Source of the DNA: Deltaproteobacteria bacterium
GTDB taxonomy: Bacteria > Desulfobacterota > Dissulfuribacteria > Dissulfuribacterales > UBA3076
Direction: 5' to 3'
Length of the DNA: 52,610 bases
Assembly (NCBI GenBank): GCA_003194485.1
Contig: PQXD01000002.1
Coordinates: forward strand, 1-52,610
Below the pieces are notes generated by a model. It was given only the letters and a program-made list of their open reading frames with translations. It made no database searches and was not told the origin of the DNA. A program made the translations under genes and the position numbers. Position 1 is the first letter of the stretch; the number at the start of each line of letters is the position of its first letter. Below are positions 31,885-39,722 of this stretch, in pieces.

Positions 31885-32865
31885 TTATCTCTCCAATATC
31901 TCCATGATCTCTTCAGCAGTTACAGTAGCAGTCCCGATCTTTCCAACAACTACACCCGCGGCAATATTTGCTAAATAGGCTGCTTCAGGGAAACTGAGCC
32001 CGTTGACTATTCCCAAGGTCATGGCTGCTACGACCGTATCACCTGCACCGGTAACGTCAAAGACCTCGCGTGCCATGGTTGGCACGGTAAATAATCCGTT
32101 TTTTCTTTGCCAGAGGGCCATCCCGTGCAATCCCCGGGTGATGAGTACCGCCTCTGTTCCCAGCCTTGCCTGGATCTTTTGTGCAGCCTGACTGAGGCTC
32201 TCCGTATCCTTGATCTCAAGGCCTGCCATTGCCTCTGCCTCTTGCCGGTTAGGGGTCACTAATGTAACTCCATGGTAAAGGTGACTGTTTGCAGGCTTGG
32301 GATCCACTAAAAAAGGAATACCTCTTGCGTCTGAGATTTTCCTTAATTCATCCATGATGCGAACCGCAACCACACCTTTAGCATAGTCAGATACAATGAT
32401 TCCGTCAATTCCGGGAGCCAGCCTCTCAAAGGCCTCGACCAAGGCCTTAATTGATGAGTCATTGAGTGTGTTATTGCTCTCCCTGTCAACCCTCACTACC
32501 TGCTGACCTCTGGCGATTATCCTGGTCTTGATCGTGGTAGGGCGTATGCCGTCAACAACGGCAGCCGTATCTATACCCCTGGATCTGGCGAGTTCTCTGA
32601 GATTTTCGCCCATGGCATCTTTTCCGACCACGCCCCCAAGGATTACAGGGCTGCCCAAGGCCCTGAGGTTGTTTGCCACATTCGCCGCACCGCCAAGGAG
32701 CACGGTTTCCTCCTGTACTTTCACCACAGGGACCGGCGCTTCGGGCGATATCCTCGACACCTCACCCCAAACAAACTGATCCAGCATAATATCTCCGGCC
32801 ACAAGCAGGCAAGAGGAGTCAAACCGGCGGACGGCCTCCTTGAGTCTTTTTATGCGATCTTTCAT
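31885..32865 (-). CDS. rfaE1: D-glycero-beta-D-manno-heptose-7-phosphate kinase (RfaE domain I)
   Basis: 326 residues, PfkB ribokinase fold; phosphorylates heptose-7-P to the 1,7-bisphosphate for ADP-heptose synthesis. N-terminal CLLVAGDIMLDQFVWGEVSR, GGAANVANNLRALG, and C-terminal FDVTGAGDTVVAAMTLGI with the anion hole and catalytic Asp. The adenylyltransferase half of bifunctional HldE is absent, so a separate RfaE2 must lie elsewhere. Its product is the substrate of GmhB at 34402. Confidence 0.93.
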   Translation of the reverse strand: MKDRIKRLKEAVRRFDSSCLLVAGDIMLDQFVWGEVSRISPEAPVPVVKVQEETVLLGGAANVANNLRALGSPVILGGVVGKDAMGENLRELARSRGIDTAAVVDGIRPTTIKTRIIARGQQVVRVDRESNNTLNDSSIKALVEAFERLAPGIDGIIVSDYAKGVVAVRIMDELRKISDARGIPFLVDPKPANSHLYHGVTLVTPNRQEAEAMAGLEIKDTESLSQAAQKIQARLGTEAVLITRGLHGMALWQRKNGLFTVPTMAREVFDVTGAGDTVVAAMTLGIVNGLSFPEAAYLANIAAGVVVGKIGTATVTAEEIMEILER

Positions 32866-32891
32866 TTTTGTAAACGTTCACAGGTTACATT

Positions 32892-33135
32892 AAAAGATGA
32901 ACGTCCAACATCGAACGTCCAACATCGAACATCGAATGAAAAACAGATATACAATACCGAACATTCAGAGGCTATTTCTGTATGTTAGCCATTTAGGTTA
33001 AAGGCTGAAGGCTGAAGTATACTGATATACCATCTCCTGCAATAATTAGCAGCCTTTCTTCCCGGGTCATAAGTCTTCATCTTTTCCCATTCAACATTCG
33101 ATGTTGGACATTCGATGTTCGATGTTCATCTTTTT
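32892..33135. repeat. AACATCG palindromic repeat (full)
   Basis: Left arm AAAAGATGAACGTCCAACAT with tandem AACATCGA units and right arm GATGTTCGATGTTCATCTTT are inverted copies flanking about 110 bases of unrelated sequence. Fills most of the 300-base gap between rfaE1 and the Trm112-like gene; I see no gene in the gap. Confidence 0.85.
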
Positions 33136-33164
33136 CTTGTCCCTTGACCCTGAACCATGAACGG

Positions 33165-33353
33165 TTATTTTTTATTTACAGGATAAGGTTTGGCCTCATC
33201 TATCAGCATCACGGGAATGCCTTCCCGTATCTCATACAACAGACCACAGCTCTCACAAATCAGCCCGTCTTCCTTTTCGGTAAGCTTTACCTCACCCTTA
33301 CATTTGGGACACGCAAGAATATTCAGCAGTTCGGAACTAATGGGCTTGCTCAT
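33165..33353 (-). CDS. Trm112 family protein
   Basis: 62 residues: LLNILACPKCKGEVKLTEKE, LICESCGLLYEIREGIPVML. Two CxxC pairs form the zinc knuckle and 'Y.I..GIPVML' closes the fold. In E. coli the relative ycaR sits in the lpxK-kdsB region, so association with LPS genes is usual. GGAGGT is 6 bases before the ATG. Role in bacteria unclear; in eukaryotes Trm112 activates methyltransferases. Confidence 0.9.
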   Translation of the reverse strand: MSKPISSELLNILACPKCKGEVKLTEKEDGLICESCGLLYEIREGIPVMLIDEAKPYPVNKK

Positions 33354-33382
33354 AACTTACCTCCAATCACCAAATCACTCAA

Positions 33383-34426
33383 TCACCACCTCCTGATTTT
33401 CCCGACCGCTTCGATTACCTGCTCAGGAGAAATATCCATCATGCATTTCGGGTCATGGCAGTGACGTTTAAAACATGGACTGCACGAAAGTCCCAATCTA
33501 ATGACCTGTTGTTTCCTGCCGAAAGGACCGGTCCTCCATGGGGCCGTAGGTCCGAACAGAGCAACCAGAGGTGCTCCGGCTGCGGCTGCCAGATGCATGG
33601 GACCTGTATCAGTGCTCACTACAGCCCCTGCCCTCTGATACAGGGCGGCAAGGGTCCTGAGTCTGGTTCGTCCGGTAAGGTCAATAACAGGATGCCTTGC
33701 AGACATTGCAATATCAGAAGCAAGGATATTGTCGCCCGGCCCTCCGATTATGACGGTGACCATATCCCAGCGTTCGAAACAACTGTCTGTTACTTTAGCA
33801 AATCCTTTTGGGGTCCATCTCTTTGTTTCCCATGCAGCTCCCGGATTAAGGCAAAGTATGCGGCGATCTCCCGCACCCGCTTCCTCCAGCAGTCTGCCTG
33901 CCCTCTCTGTGTCAGCTTTCCCGATAGCCAAGGGAAACTCCGGTTTCTCAACGTCTGCATCCAGATGGGAGGCCAGCCTCAGATAGCGGAGCACTGCATG
34001 CTCGTCTGGATCATAGCGGGGCAGTTTTTCCGTCAGAAATATGGAACTCCACTCCCTTCCTTCTGCAAAACCAAGCTTGCGTGTCCCCCGAGAAAGCCAG
34101 GTCAAGACGCCGCTTTTCAGCAGACCCTGAAAGTCTATCACAACATCGTAGCTTTTACTTCGAAGGTGATTAATAAAATTCCTGGCCTCTTTAATCAATC
34201 TTGGCCACTGCCTCAGATTGCTGCTTAATTCTCCAAATCCGCGCCTGGGGTAGATTATTACTTCATTCAACATGGGATGAGAGCAGAGCAGGTCAGAGGC
34301 TGCTTCATCCACCAACCAGCTCAGATGTGCATCAGGATATCTCTTGCGCAAAGCGGCAAGGGCAGGAAGCGTATGTACCACGTCGCCTATAGAGCTGAGC
34401 TTTACCAGCAGTATTCGCATATCCAT
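33383..34426 (-). CDS. waaC: LPS heptosyltransferase I-like (GT9)
   Basis: 347 residues, GT-B. N-terminal MRILLVKLSSIGDVVHTLPA is the WaaC/GT9 signature; DVVIDFQGLLKSG, NPGAAWETKRWTPKGFAKV and STDTGPMHLAAAAGAPLVAL form the ADP-heptose pocket. Adds L,D-heptose to Kdo of the LPS core. Starts at 34426 or at the Met two codons later, 25 or 19 bases inside gmhB. The Cys-rich tail (CSPCFKRHCHDPKCMM) resembles that of the second GT9 protein at 35223. Confidence 0.88.
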   Translation of the reverse strand: MDMRILLVKLSSIGDVVHTLPALAALRKRYPDAHLSWLVDEAASDLLCSHPMLNEVIIYPRRGFGELSSNLRQWPRLIKEARNFINHLRSKSYDVVIDFQGLLKSGVLTWLSRGTRKLGFAEGREWSSIFLTEKLPRYDPDEHAVLRYLRLASHLDADVEKPEFPLAIGKADTERAGRLLEEAGAGDRRILCLNPGAAWETKRWTPKGFAKVTDSCFERWDMVTVIIGGPGDNILASDIAMSARHPVIDLTGRTRLRTLAALYQRAGAVVSTDTGPMHLAAAAGAPLVALFGPTAPWRTGPFGRKQQVIRLGLSCSPCFKRHCHDPKCMMDISPEQVIEAVGKIRRW

Positions 34427-34980
34427 GTACAGGCATCAAACAGATCAGATGCAACGTGGGGCAACCGCTCCTTCTGGTAAGGTAAAAGCCGTGAAAGGGT
34501 CTTCTTTCCATAACCGGTCAAGACAAGCACGGGCTTTGCCCCCACACGCCAGGCAATCTCTAAATCCCTCAAGCTATCTCCTACAACAAAGGATTCCTCC
34601 GGAATCACACCCAATTCCCTGGCGGCAAGATCTATCATGCCTGGGAATGGCTTGCGGCAACCACACTCTACCTTGTACCCTCCTTTTCCTTCGGTCGGAT
34701 GATGCGGACAGTAATACCACCTGTCTACATAGGCCCCACTTTTTGAGAGACGCCTTGCCATCTCTTCATGTACCTCTCTGACATGGATTTCATCAAAGAG
34801 GCCTCTCGCTACCCCGGATTGATTGGTTATCACAGCGACTTTATATCCTGACTCATTAAGGAGGCGAATACCTGAACCCGCCCTTTCTATCAATATAAGA
34901 TCCTCCATCCGGCAAAGATAACCGACCTCTTCATTGATTGTTCCGTCTCTGTCGAGAAATACCGCTCTTTTAATATTCAT
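34402..34980 (-). CDS. gmhB: D-glycero-beta-D-manno-heptose-1,7-bisphosphate 7-phosphatase
   Basis: 192 residues, HAD superfamily; removes the 7-phosphate in ADP-heptose synthesis. Motif I is AVFLDRDGTINEEVGYL (Asp nucleophile and acid), motif II VAVITNQSGVARG, the zinc loop CPHHPTEGKGGYKVECGCRKP holds His and Cys ligands, motif IV VVGDSLRDLEIA. Overlaps waaC at its 3' end, indicating a shared transcript. Confidence 0.93.
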   Translation of the reverse strand: MNIKRAVFLDRDGTINEEVGYLCRMEDLILIERAGSGIRLLNESGYKVAVITNQSGVARGLFDEIHVREVHEEMARRLSKSGAYVDRWYYCPHHPTEGKGGYKVECGCRKPFPGMIDLAARELGVIPEESFVVGDSLRDLEIAWRVGAKPVLVLTGYGKKTLSRLLPYQKERLPHVASDLFDACTWICEYCW

Positions 34981-34986
34981 TTCTGT

Positions 34987-35193
34987 GAGGGTTCAGGGGT
35001 TCAGGGGTTCAAAGGTTCAGGGTTTCATTTATGCCATACGGAATTGTTCTAAAAGATGAACGTCCAACATCGAACATCGAACATCGAACATCGAATGAAA
35101 AACGAATATTCAATACCAACCACTTCTGCTTCTTCATCTTTTCCCCATTCAACATTCGATGTTGGGCGTTCGATGTTCGATGTTCATTTTTTT
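34987..35193. repeat. Compound repeat region between waaF and gmhB
   Basis: 34987-35024 holds GGTTCAGGGGTTCAGGGGTT and CAAAGGTTCAGGGTTTC, the GTTCAAAGG family. 35051-35193 is an AACATCG palindrome: AAAAGATGAACGTCCAACAT, four AACATCGA-type units, then the inverted GTTCGATGTTCGATGTTC arm. No gene in the 240-base gap. Confidence 0.8.
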
Positions 35194-35222
35194 AGTAGTT
35201 TATCTTTCCCCAATTTCTAATT

Positions 35223-36332
35223 TCAAATTTCCAATTTCAGGCCGTAAACGGCTTTCAACTGTTGCAGACAGGCCTGCAAGACTTCCTCAACCTCAATCCC
35301 AAGCAGGCATCTAAAATCCGTTGGACAACTGCGCTTAAGACATGGGCTGCATGGAAGATCGTGGCGGACTATAACAGTATTGGTTGACCAGGGACCTGTT
35401 GTAACCGAGTCTGTAGAGCCGAAAATGGCAACCAAGGGAACTCCCAGTGCCGCGCCGACATGCATGAGACCGGAGTCATTTGTCACGAGCAAATCGAGCC
35501 TTGATATCAGCCCCATGGCCTCAGCAAGGCTTGTCCTTCCTGCCAGATTGTGGCCTTTTTCACCAAGAGGATCACAGATATCCCCTGCCACCGATACCTC
35601 CTTATTGGTCCCAAAGACAAGTACATGACAATCTTTGAAACGCCCGACCAGGGCCTTCCCCAAAGATACGAATCTCTCTACAGGCCAGCATTTGGCAGGC
35701 CCGTATGCAGCGCCTGGATTAAACCCTATGAGTAACGCTCCTTGATCCAACTCCATTTGATTAAGTATCCGCCCAGCCCCTGACTCCCCTTGGGCCGGGA
35801 CCTCAAGAAACAGCCCGGCTCGCCCTTTACTGACTTCCTCATTTTTTGAGCGGGTATTAAAACTCAAGCGGCTTATATGATCAACAAGGTTCAGATAATA
35901 GAATATTTCGTGTCTGTTCCTGCGGTCCTCAGGTACTGATACCGGTAAGGTAAGAATCATGCGTCTTGCGTCAGTGGCATATCCCACGCGCCTGGGTATA
36001 CGGGCAAGCCATGCAATCAGGGCCGACTCAAAGGAATTCGGGAACAGGAGGGCCAGATCAAATTTTTTGTTTTTAAGAGACCTGGCTAGTACCATCTTTT
36101 CAAAAATCGAACTATTACGTCCTGTACTGCCGCAAGATATAACTTCATCTACAGCGGGATTCCCGGAGAAGACAGGTTCTACCCAAGGCCTTGCCAGGAC
36201 AGAAATATGGGCCTTTGGATAGTTTTTTCTGAGCGCCATCAATGCCGGTGTAGTCATGATGGCATCTCCTATCCAATTAGCAGATCTAATCAATATCCGG
36301 GGATTTGACCCTAAATCATTTCCAGTGCTCAA
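35223..36332 (-). CDS. waaF: LPS heptosyltransferase II-like (GT9)
   Basis: 369 residues, GT9. ILIRSANWIGDAIMTTPALM at the N-terminus is the WaaF-type signature; FDLALLFPNSFESALIAWLA, GFNPGAAYGPAKCWPVERFV and TNDSGLMHVGAALGVPLVAI follow. Adds the second heptose of the inner core. Start is unsure: TTG 36332 opens the frame about 12 codons before the fold. Its C-terminus repeats the Cys pattern of waaC (CSPCLKRSCPTDFRC). First gene of the minus-strand run, divergent from glnE. Confidence 0.9.
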   Translation of the reverse strand: MSTGNDLGSNPRILIRSANWIGDAIMTTPALMALRKNYPKAHISVLARPWVEPVFSGNPAVDEVISCGSTGRNSSIFEKMVLARSLKNKKFDLALLFPNSFESALIAWLARIPRRVGYATDARRMILTLPVSVPEDRRNRHEIFYYLNLVDHISRLSFNTRSKNEEVSKGRAGLFLEVPAQGESGAGRILNQMELDQGALLIGFNPGAAYGPAKCWPVERFVSLGKALVGRFKDCHVLVFGTNKEVSVAGDICDPLGEKGHNLAGRTSLAEAMGLISRLDLLVTNDSGLMHVGAALGVPLVAIFGSTDSVTTGPWSTNTVIVRHDLPCSPCLKRSCPTDFRCLLGIEVEEVLQACLQQLKAVYGLKLEI

Positions 36333-36511
36333 GACTGAACCCTGTCCTTTGATCTGTTTAAATATTATAATATATAAATAAAAAAGACGGCATCATTCAT
36401 TTACCAGTTTATACTTCTTTCGAAAAAGCATGTATTATCGAATTAAATGCCTATGTCAAAATTTGAAATTAAGTAACACATTTAAATCTTTGTGTTCTTC
36501 CCAATTTCCAA

Positions 36512-36707
36512 GTAAATATTCGGTGAATCCGTGGTCCACTGTGAAAGTTACCGTCCGTGCCCTGCCGCAGGAGCGGTTTGCCTTTTGCAGGGTTTCTGGT
36601 CGCGGGCCGGATTGCACTGCCTCTCCAGTCTGCGATGAGTGAGCTTTGAAACCCGGAAAAAGGTAACCGCTCCAAGGCGGGATATAACGGGTTCACCGAA
36701 TATTTAC
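36512..36707 (-). mobile_element. 196-bp MITE-like element, full copy (inverted)
   Basis: Same length and sequence as 1708-1903 but in opposite orientation. Ends GTAAATATTCGGTGAATCCG and its complement. Flanks ATTTCCAA (36504-36511) and ATTTCTAA (36708-36715) agree at 7 of 8 bases, consistent with an ageing target duplication. Sits in the 450-base divergent gap between waaF and glnE, which otherwise holds only A+T-rich DNA (36355-36500). Confidence 0.9.
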
Positions 36708-36783
36708 ATTTCTAATTTCACTGTAAAGACTGTAAGAACATAATACGCTGGATACAAAATTCCAGAATCTTGTTCGAGAAAAA

Positions 36784-39657
36784 ATGTTGCTCCAAAGGCT
36801 ACTACCTGAAGGACTTATGTCAAAGGCGGATAACTATTGGAAAAGTTTCGTTGAGGCTTCGCTGTCATCCGGACTTACGGTCCCTGATGACCCATACATA
36901 ATAAATACGGCAAAACAGGTATGGGTCTTTAGCGAATTTGTCGCAAGGAACTGTATCAAGGAACCAGGGCTGCTGTCAGATCTTTTGGAAAGCGGTGATC
37001 TGGTAAAATCCTATGCGAACGGCAACTATGACCGGATAGTAAATAATTCGATCAAGGAGGCCAGGGACCATAAAGAACTCGGAATAATCCTGCGCCGGCT
37101 GAGAAGACGGGAGATGGTCAGGATAGCATGGAGAGACCTTGCCCGGTGGTCAGATCTCAAAGAGACCATGGCGGACCTTTCATCCCTGGCAGAGGCCTGT
37201 CTGAAGGGCGCTCTCAGCCTCCTCCATTCCTGGCAGTGTCAGGAACTTGGCTGCCCTGCAGACAAGAAGGGCGACCCCCAATCCCTGGTCGTCCTCGGGA
37301 TGGGTAAACTCGGAGCCGGAGAACTCAACTTTTCATCGGACATCGACCTGATATTTGCGTATCCTGAGCCCGGATATACTAAAGACGGGGCAAAATCCGT
37401 CACTAACGAAGAGTTCTTTGCCCGGCTTTGCCGCAGATTGATAAGTGTTATAGGCACGGCTACTGCTGACGGCATTGTTTTTCGTGTGGACACGAGACTC
37501 AGGCCATATGGAGAAAACGGACCCCTGGTCCTGAGCTTCGATGCCATGGAAGAATATTATCAAAGCCGGGGGAGAGAGTGGGAACGATATGCGATGGTCA
37601 AGGCCCGCCCGGTTGCCGGCGGCACTTATGGAGACACGCTGATGGAAATACTGAGGCCCTTTGTTTACCGCCGTTATCTGGACTACGGAGCATTTGAATC
37701 CTTAAGGGAAATGAAACAACTGATAGAGCAGGAGACGCAAAAAAAAGGCCTTAAAGACGACATAAAGCTGGGCGTAGGAGGGATACGTGAGATCGAGTTT
37801 ACATGCCAGGCCTTTCAACTCATCCGGGGCGGCAGGATACCCGAACTTCGCGAAAGGAGCATTCTTCGGGTCCTGGATCTCCTGGCCGTCCATAACTTCC
37901 TGCCCAAAGACGTATGCCGGAAATTAAAAAATGCATACATATTCCTGCGCAATACCGAACATCGTCTGCAGGAATACGCTGACCAGCAGACCCACAGGCT
38001 GCCTCTCGAGCCTCTTTCTCAGATCCGCCTCGCACTATCCATGGGTTTTCAGACATGGAAAGAATATATTGATACGCTCCGCTGGCACATGGATATAGTC
38101 CATTATTACTTTAAGGGACTTTTCTCCAGAGAGGACGATCAGGGTAAGGACTCAGCGAAACAGCTCCTGTCAGGCATTTGGTTCGGTACGGTTGACAAAG
38201 GCCATGCTGTACAAACTCTTCAATCAATGGGTTTTCATAAAGCCGATGAGGTTTTGAACTTTCTCCATGGCCTTAAGGACTCCAGGATGAGATTGAGTCT
38301 CAGTTCGCCAGGACGAGACCTGCTTAACCGTTTGATCCCTCTTGTGCTCAAGGAAGCCGCAGGGACGGAACAGCCGGACCTTGCCCTCAAAAGGACTCTC
38401 GACCTGATTGAATCAATTGGGAGGAGGACCTGCTACCTCTCCCTTCTGCTTGAAAATCCTGATGCCCTGTCGCACCTGACAAGGCTCTGTTCAAGGGGGG
38501 CATGGATCGCGACGCTTCTATTGAGACAGCCTGTCCTGCTGGATGAACTCCTTGACCCGCTGACCCTTTACTCGCCTCCTGACAGGCCGAGTCTGGAGAG
38601 GGATATAAAGAAAATGCTCTCCAGAGTACCGCCGGACGACCTGGAGCAGCAGATGGACGAACTCAGGCGATTCAGACAGGCAAATATGCTAAGGGTAGCT
38701 GCGGCTGACATCTCAGGAGCCCTGTCTGTCCTGGACGTGAGCCAGCACCTTACGGACACTGCCGAGGTAATAGTGGACAGGGTCCTTGTACTTGCCCGGG
38801 ACCACCTGATGGACCGGCATGGCATGCCCCAGTGCATATCCGGCCAAGATGAAAGAGGGATCAGTGGTTTTGCGGTTGTTGCCTACGGCAACCTTGGAGG
38901 AAAGGAGATGGGCTATAGCTCGGACCTGGATCTGGTCTTTCTCCATACCGCTGAAGCGGGCCGGATGACTTCCGGTCCCAAGCCCCTGGACAGCACCATG
39001 TTTTATACCCGTTTGGGACAGCGAATGATTCATATTCTGACAGTCCATACCCAGGCAGGAATCCTGTATAAAGTAGACATGCGCCTTCGTCCCAGCGGGG
39101 AATCAGGAGTCCTGGTCAGCAGCCTGGAGGCCTTTTCCCGGTATCAAACGGACCGGGCCTGGGCATGGGAGCATCAGGCCCTTGTGAGAGCGAGGGCGAT
39201 TGCCGGTGACATCCGGGTCTGCAAGAAATTTGATGAATTGAGAAAAAAAGTGATTGCCAGTTCCCGTGACATTGATATTTTAAAGAATTCCGTCATCTCC
39301 ATGCGAGACAGATTGATAAGCCAATATGGAAACAGGCATCCGGACAAATTTGACCTTAAACATGATCCCGGCGGGCTGACTGACATAGAATTCCTGATCC
39401 AGTATACGGTGTTGGCAAATGCTTTCCGGTATCCGGACCTTGCTGAATTGAGCAATAGTATCGGACTGCTTGAGGCCTTTGAACAGAAGGGCCTGATACC
39501 AAAGAGATATGCGGATATACTTTTGGAGGCATATGTGAGCTACAGAAAAGCGATAAACAGGCTCAGCCTGCAGGAAAGACCGGCTTGTGTGGAGGCCGGC
39601 GATTTCGCGGGCCTGAGGTCCGGGGTAATGGAAATCTGGGATGAGGTCATGAAATGA
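36784..39657 (+). CDS. glnE: Glutamine synthetase adenylyltransferase/deadenylase
   Basis: 957 residues from ATG 36784, 946 from ATG 36817 (MSKADNYWK), which has AAGGA before it and fits better. Two nucleotidyltransferase domains: removal domain with VVLGMGKLGAGELNFSSDID and LIFAY, and addition domain with VAYGNLGGKEMGYSSDLDLV, each carrying the G-x(11)-D-x-D metal motif; a helical regulatory region lies between. Controls glutamine synthetase activity in response to nitrogen through PII. Full length, no lesion. A short inverted repeat separates it from the oligosaccharyltransferase. Confidence 0.95.
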   Translation: MLLQRLLPEGLMSKADNYWKSFVEASLSSGLTVPDDPYIINTAKQVWVFSEFVARNCIKEPGLLSDLLESGDLVKSYANGNYDRIVNNSIKEARDHKELGIILRRLRRREMVRIAWRDLARWSDLKETMADLSSLAEACLKGALSLLHSWQCQELGCPADKKGDPQSLVVLGMGKLGAGELNFSSDIDLIFAYPEPGYTKDGAKSVTNEEFFARLCRRLISVIGTATADGIVFRVDTRLRPYGENGPLVLSFDAMEEYYQSRGREWERYAMVKARPVAGGTYGDTLMEILRPFVYRRYLDYGAFESLREMKQLIEQETQKKGLKDDIKLGVGGIREIEFTCQAFQLIRGGRIPELRERSILRVLDLLAVHNFLPKDVCRKLKNAYIFLRNTEHRLQEYADQQTHRLPLEPLSQIRLALSMGFQTWKEYIDTLRWHMDIVHYYFKGLFSREDDQGKDSAKQLLSGIWFGTVDKGHAVQTLQSMGFHKADEVLNFLHGLKDSRMRLSLSSPGRDLLNRLIPLVLKEAAGTEQPDLALKRTLDLIESIGRRTCYLSLLLENPDALSHLTRLCSRGAWIATLLLRQPVLLDELLDPLTLYSPPDRPSLERDIKKMLSRVPPDDLEQQMDELRRFRQANMLRVAAADISGALSVLDVSQHLTDTAEVIVDRVLVLARDHLMDRHGMPQCISGQDERGISGFAVVAYGNLGGKEMGYSSDLDLVFLHTAEAGRMTSGPKPLDSTMFYTRLGQRMIHILTVHTQAGILYKVDMRLRPSGESGVLVSSLEAFSRYQTDRAWAWEHQALVRARAIAGDIRVCKKFDELRKKVIASSRDIDILKNSVISMRDRLISQYGNRHPDKFDLKHDPGGLTDIEFLIQYTVLANAFRYPDLAELSNSIGLLEAFEQKGLIPKRYADILLEAYVSYRKAINRLSLQERPACVEAGDFAGLRSGVMEIWDEVMK

Positions 39658-39675
39658 GGTGTAGAAGGGGTTCAG

Positions 39676-39707
39676 GGGTTCAAAGGTAACCCTGAACCTT
39701 TGAACCC
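39676..39707. repeat. Perfect 12-bp hairpin, GTTCAAAGG family
   Basis: GGGTTCAAAGGT and ACCTTTGAACCC pair around an 8-base loop, immediately after glnE and 16 bases before the GTG of the next gene. A weak terminator or attenuator is possible, but no T-tract follows. Confidence 0.7.
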
Positions 39708-39722
39708 TTCCAGGAAGATATA

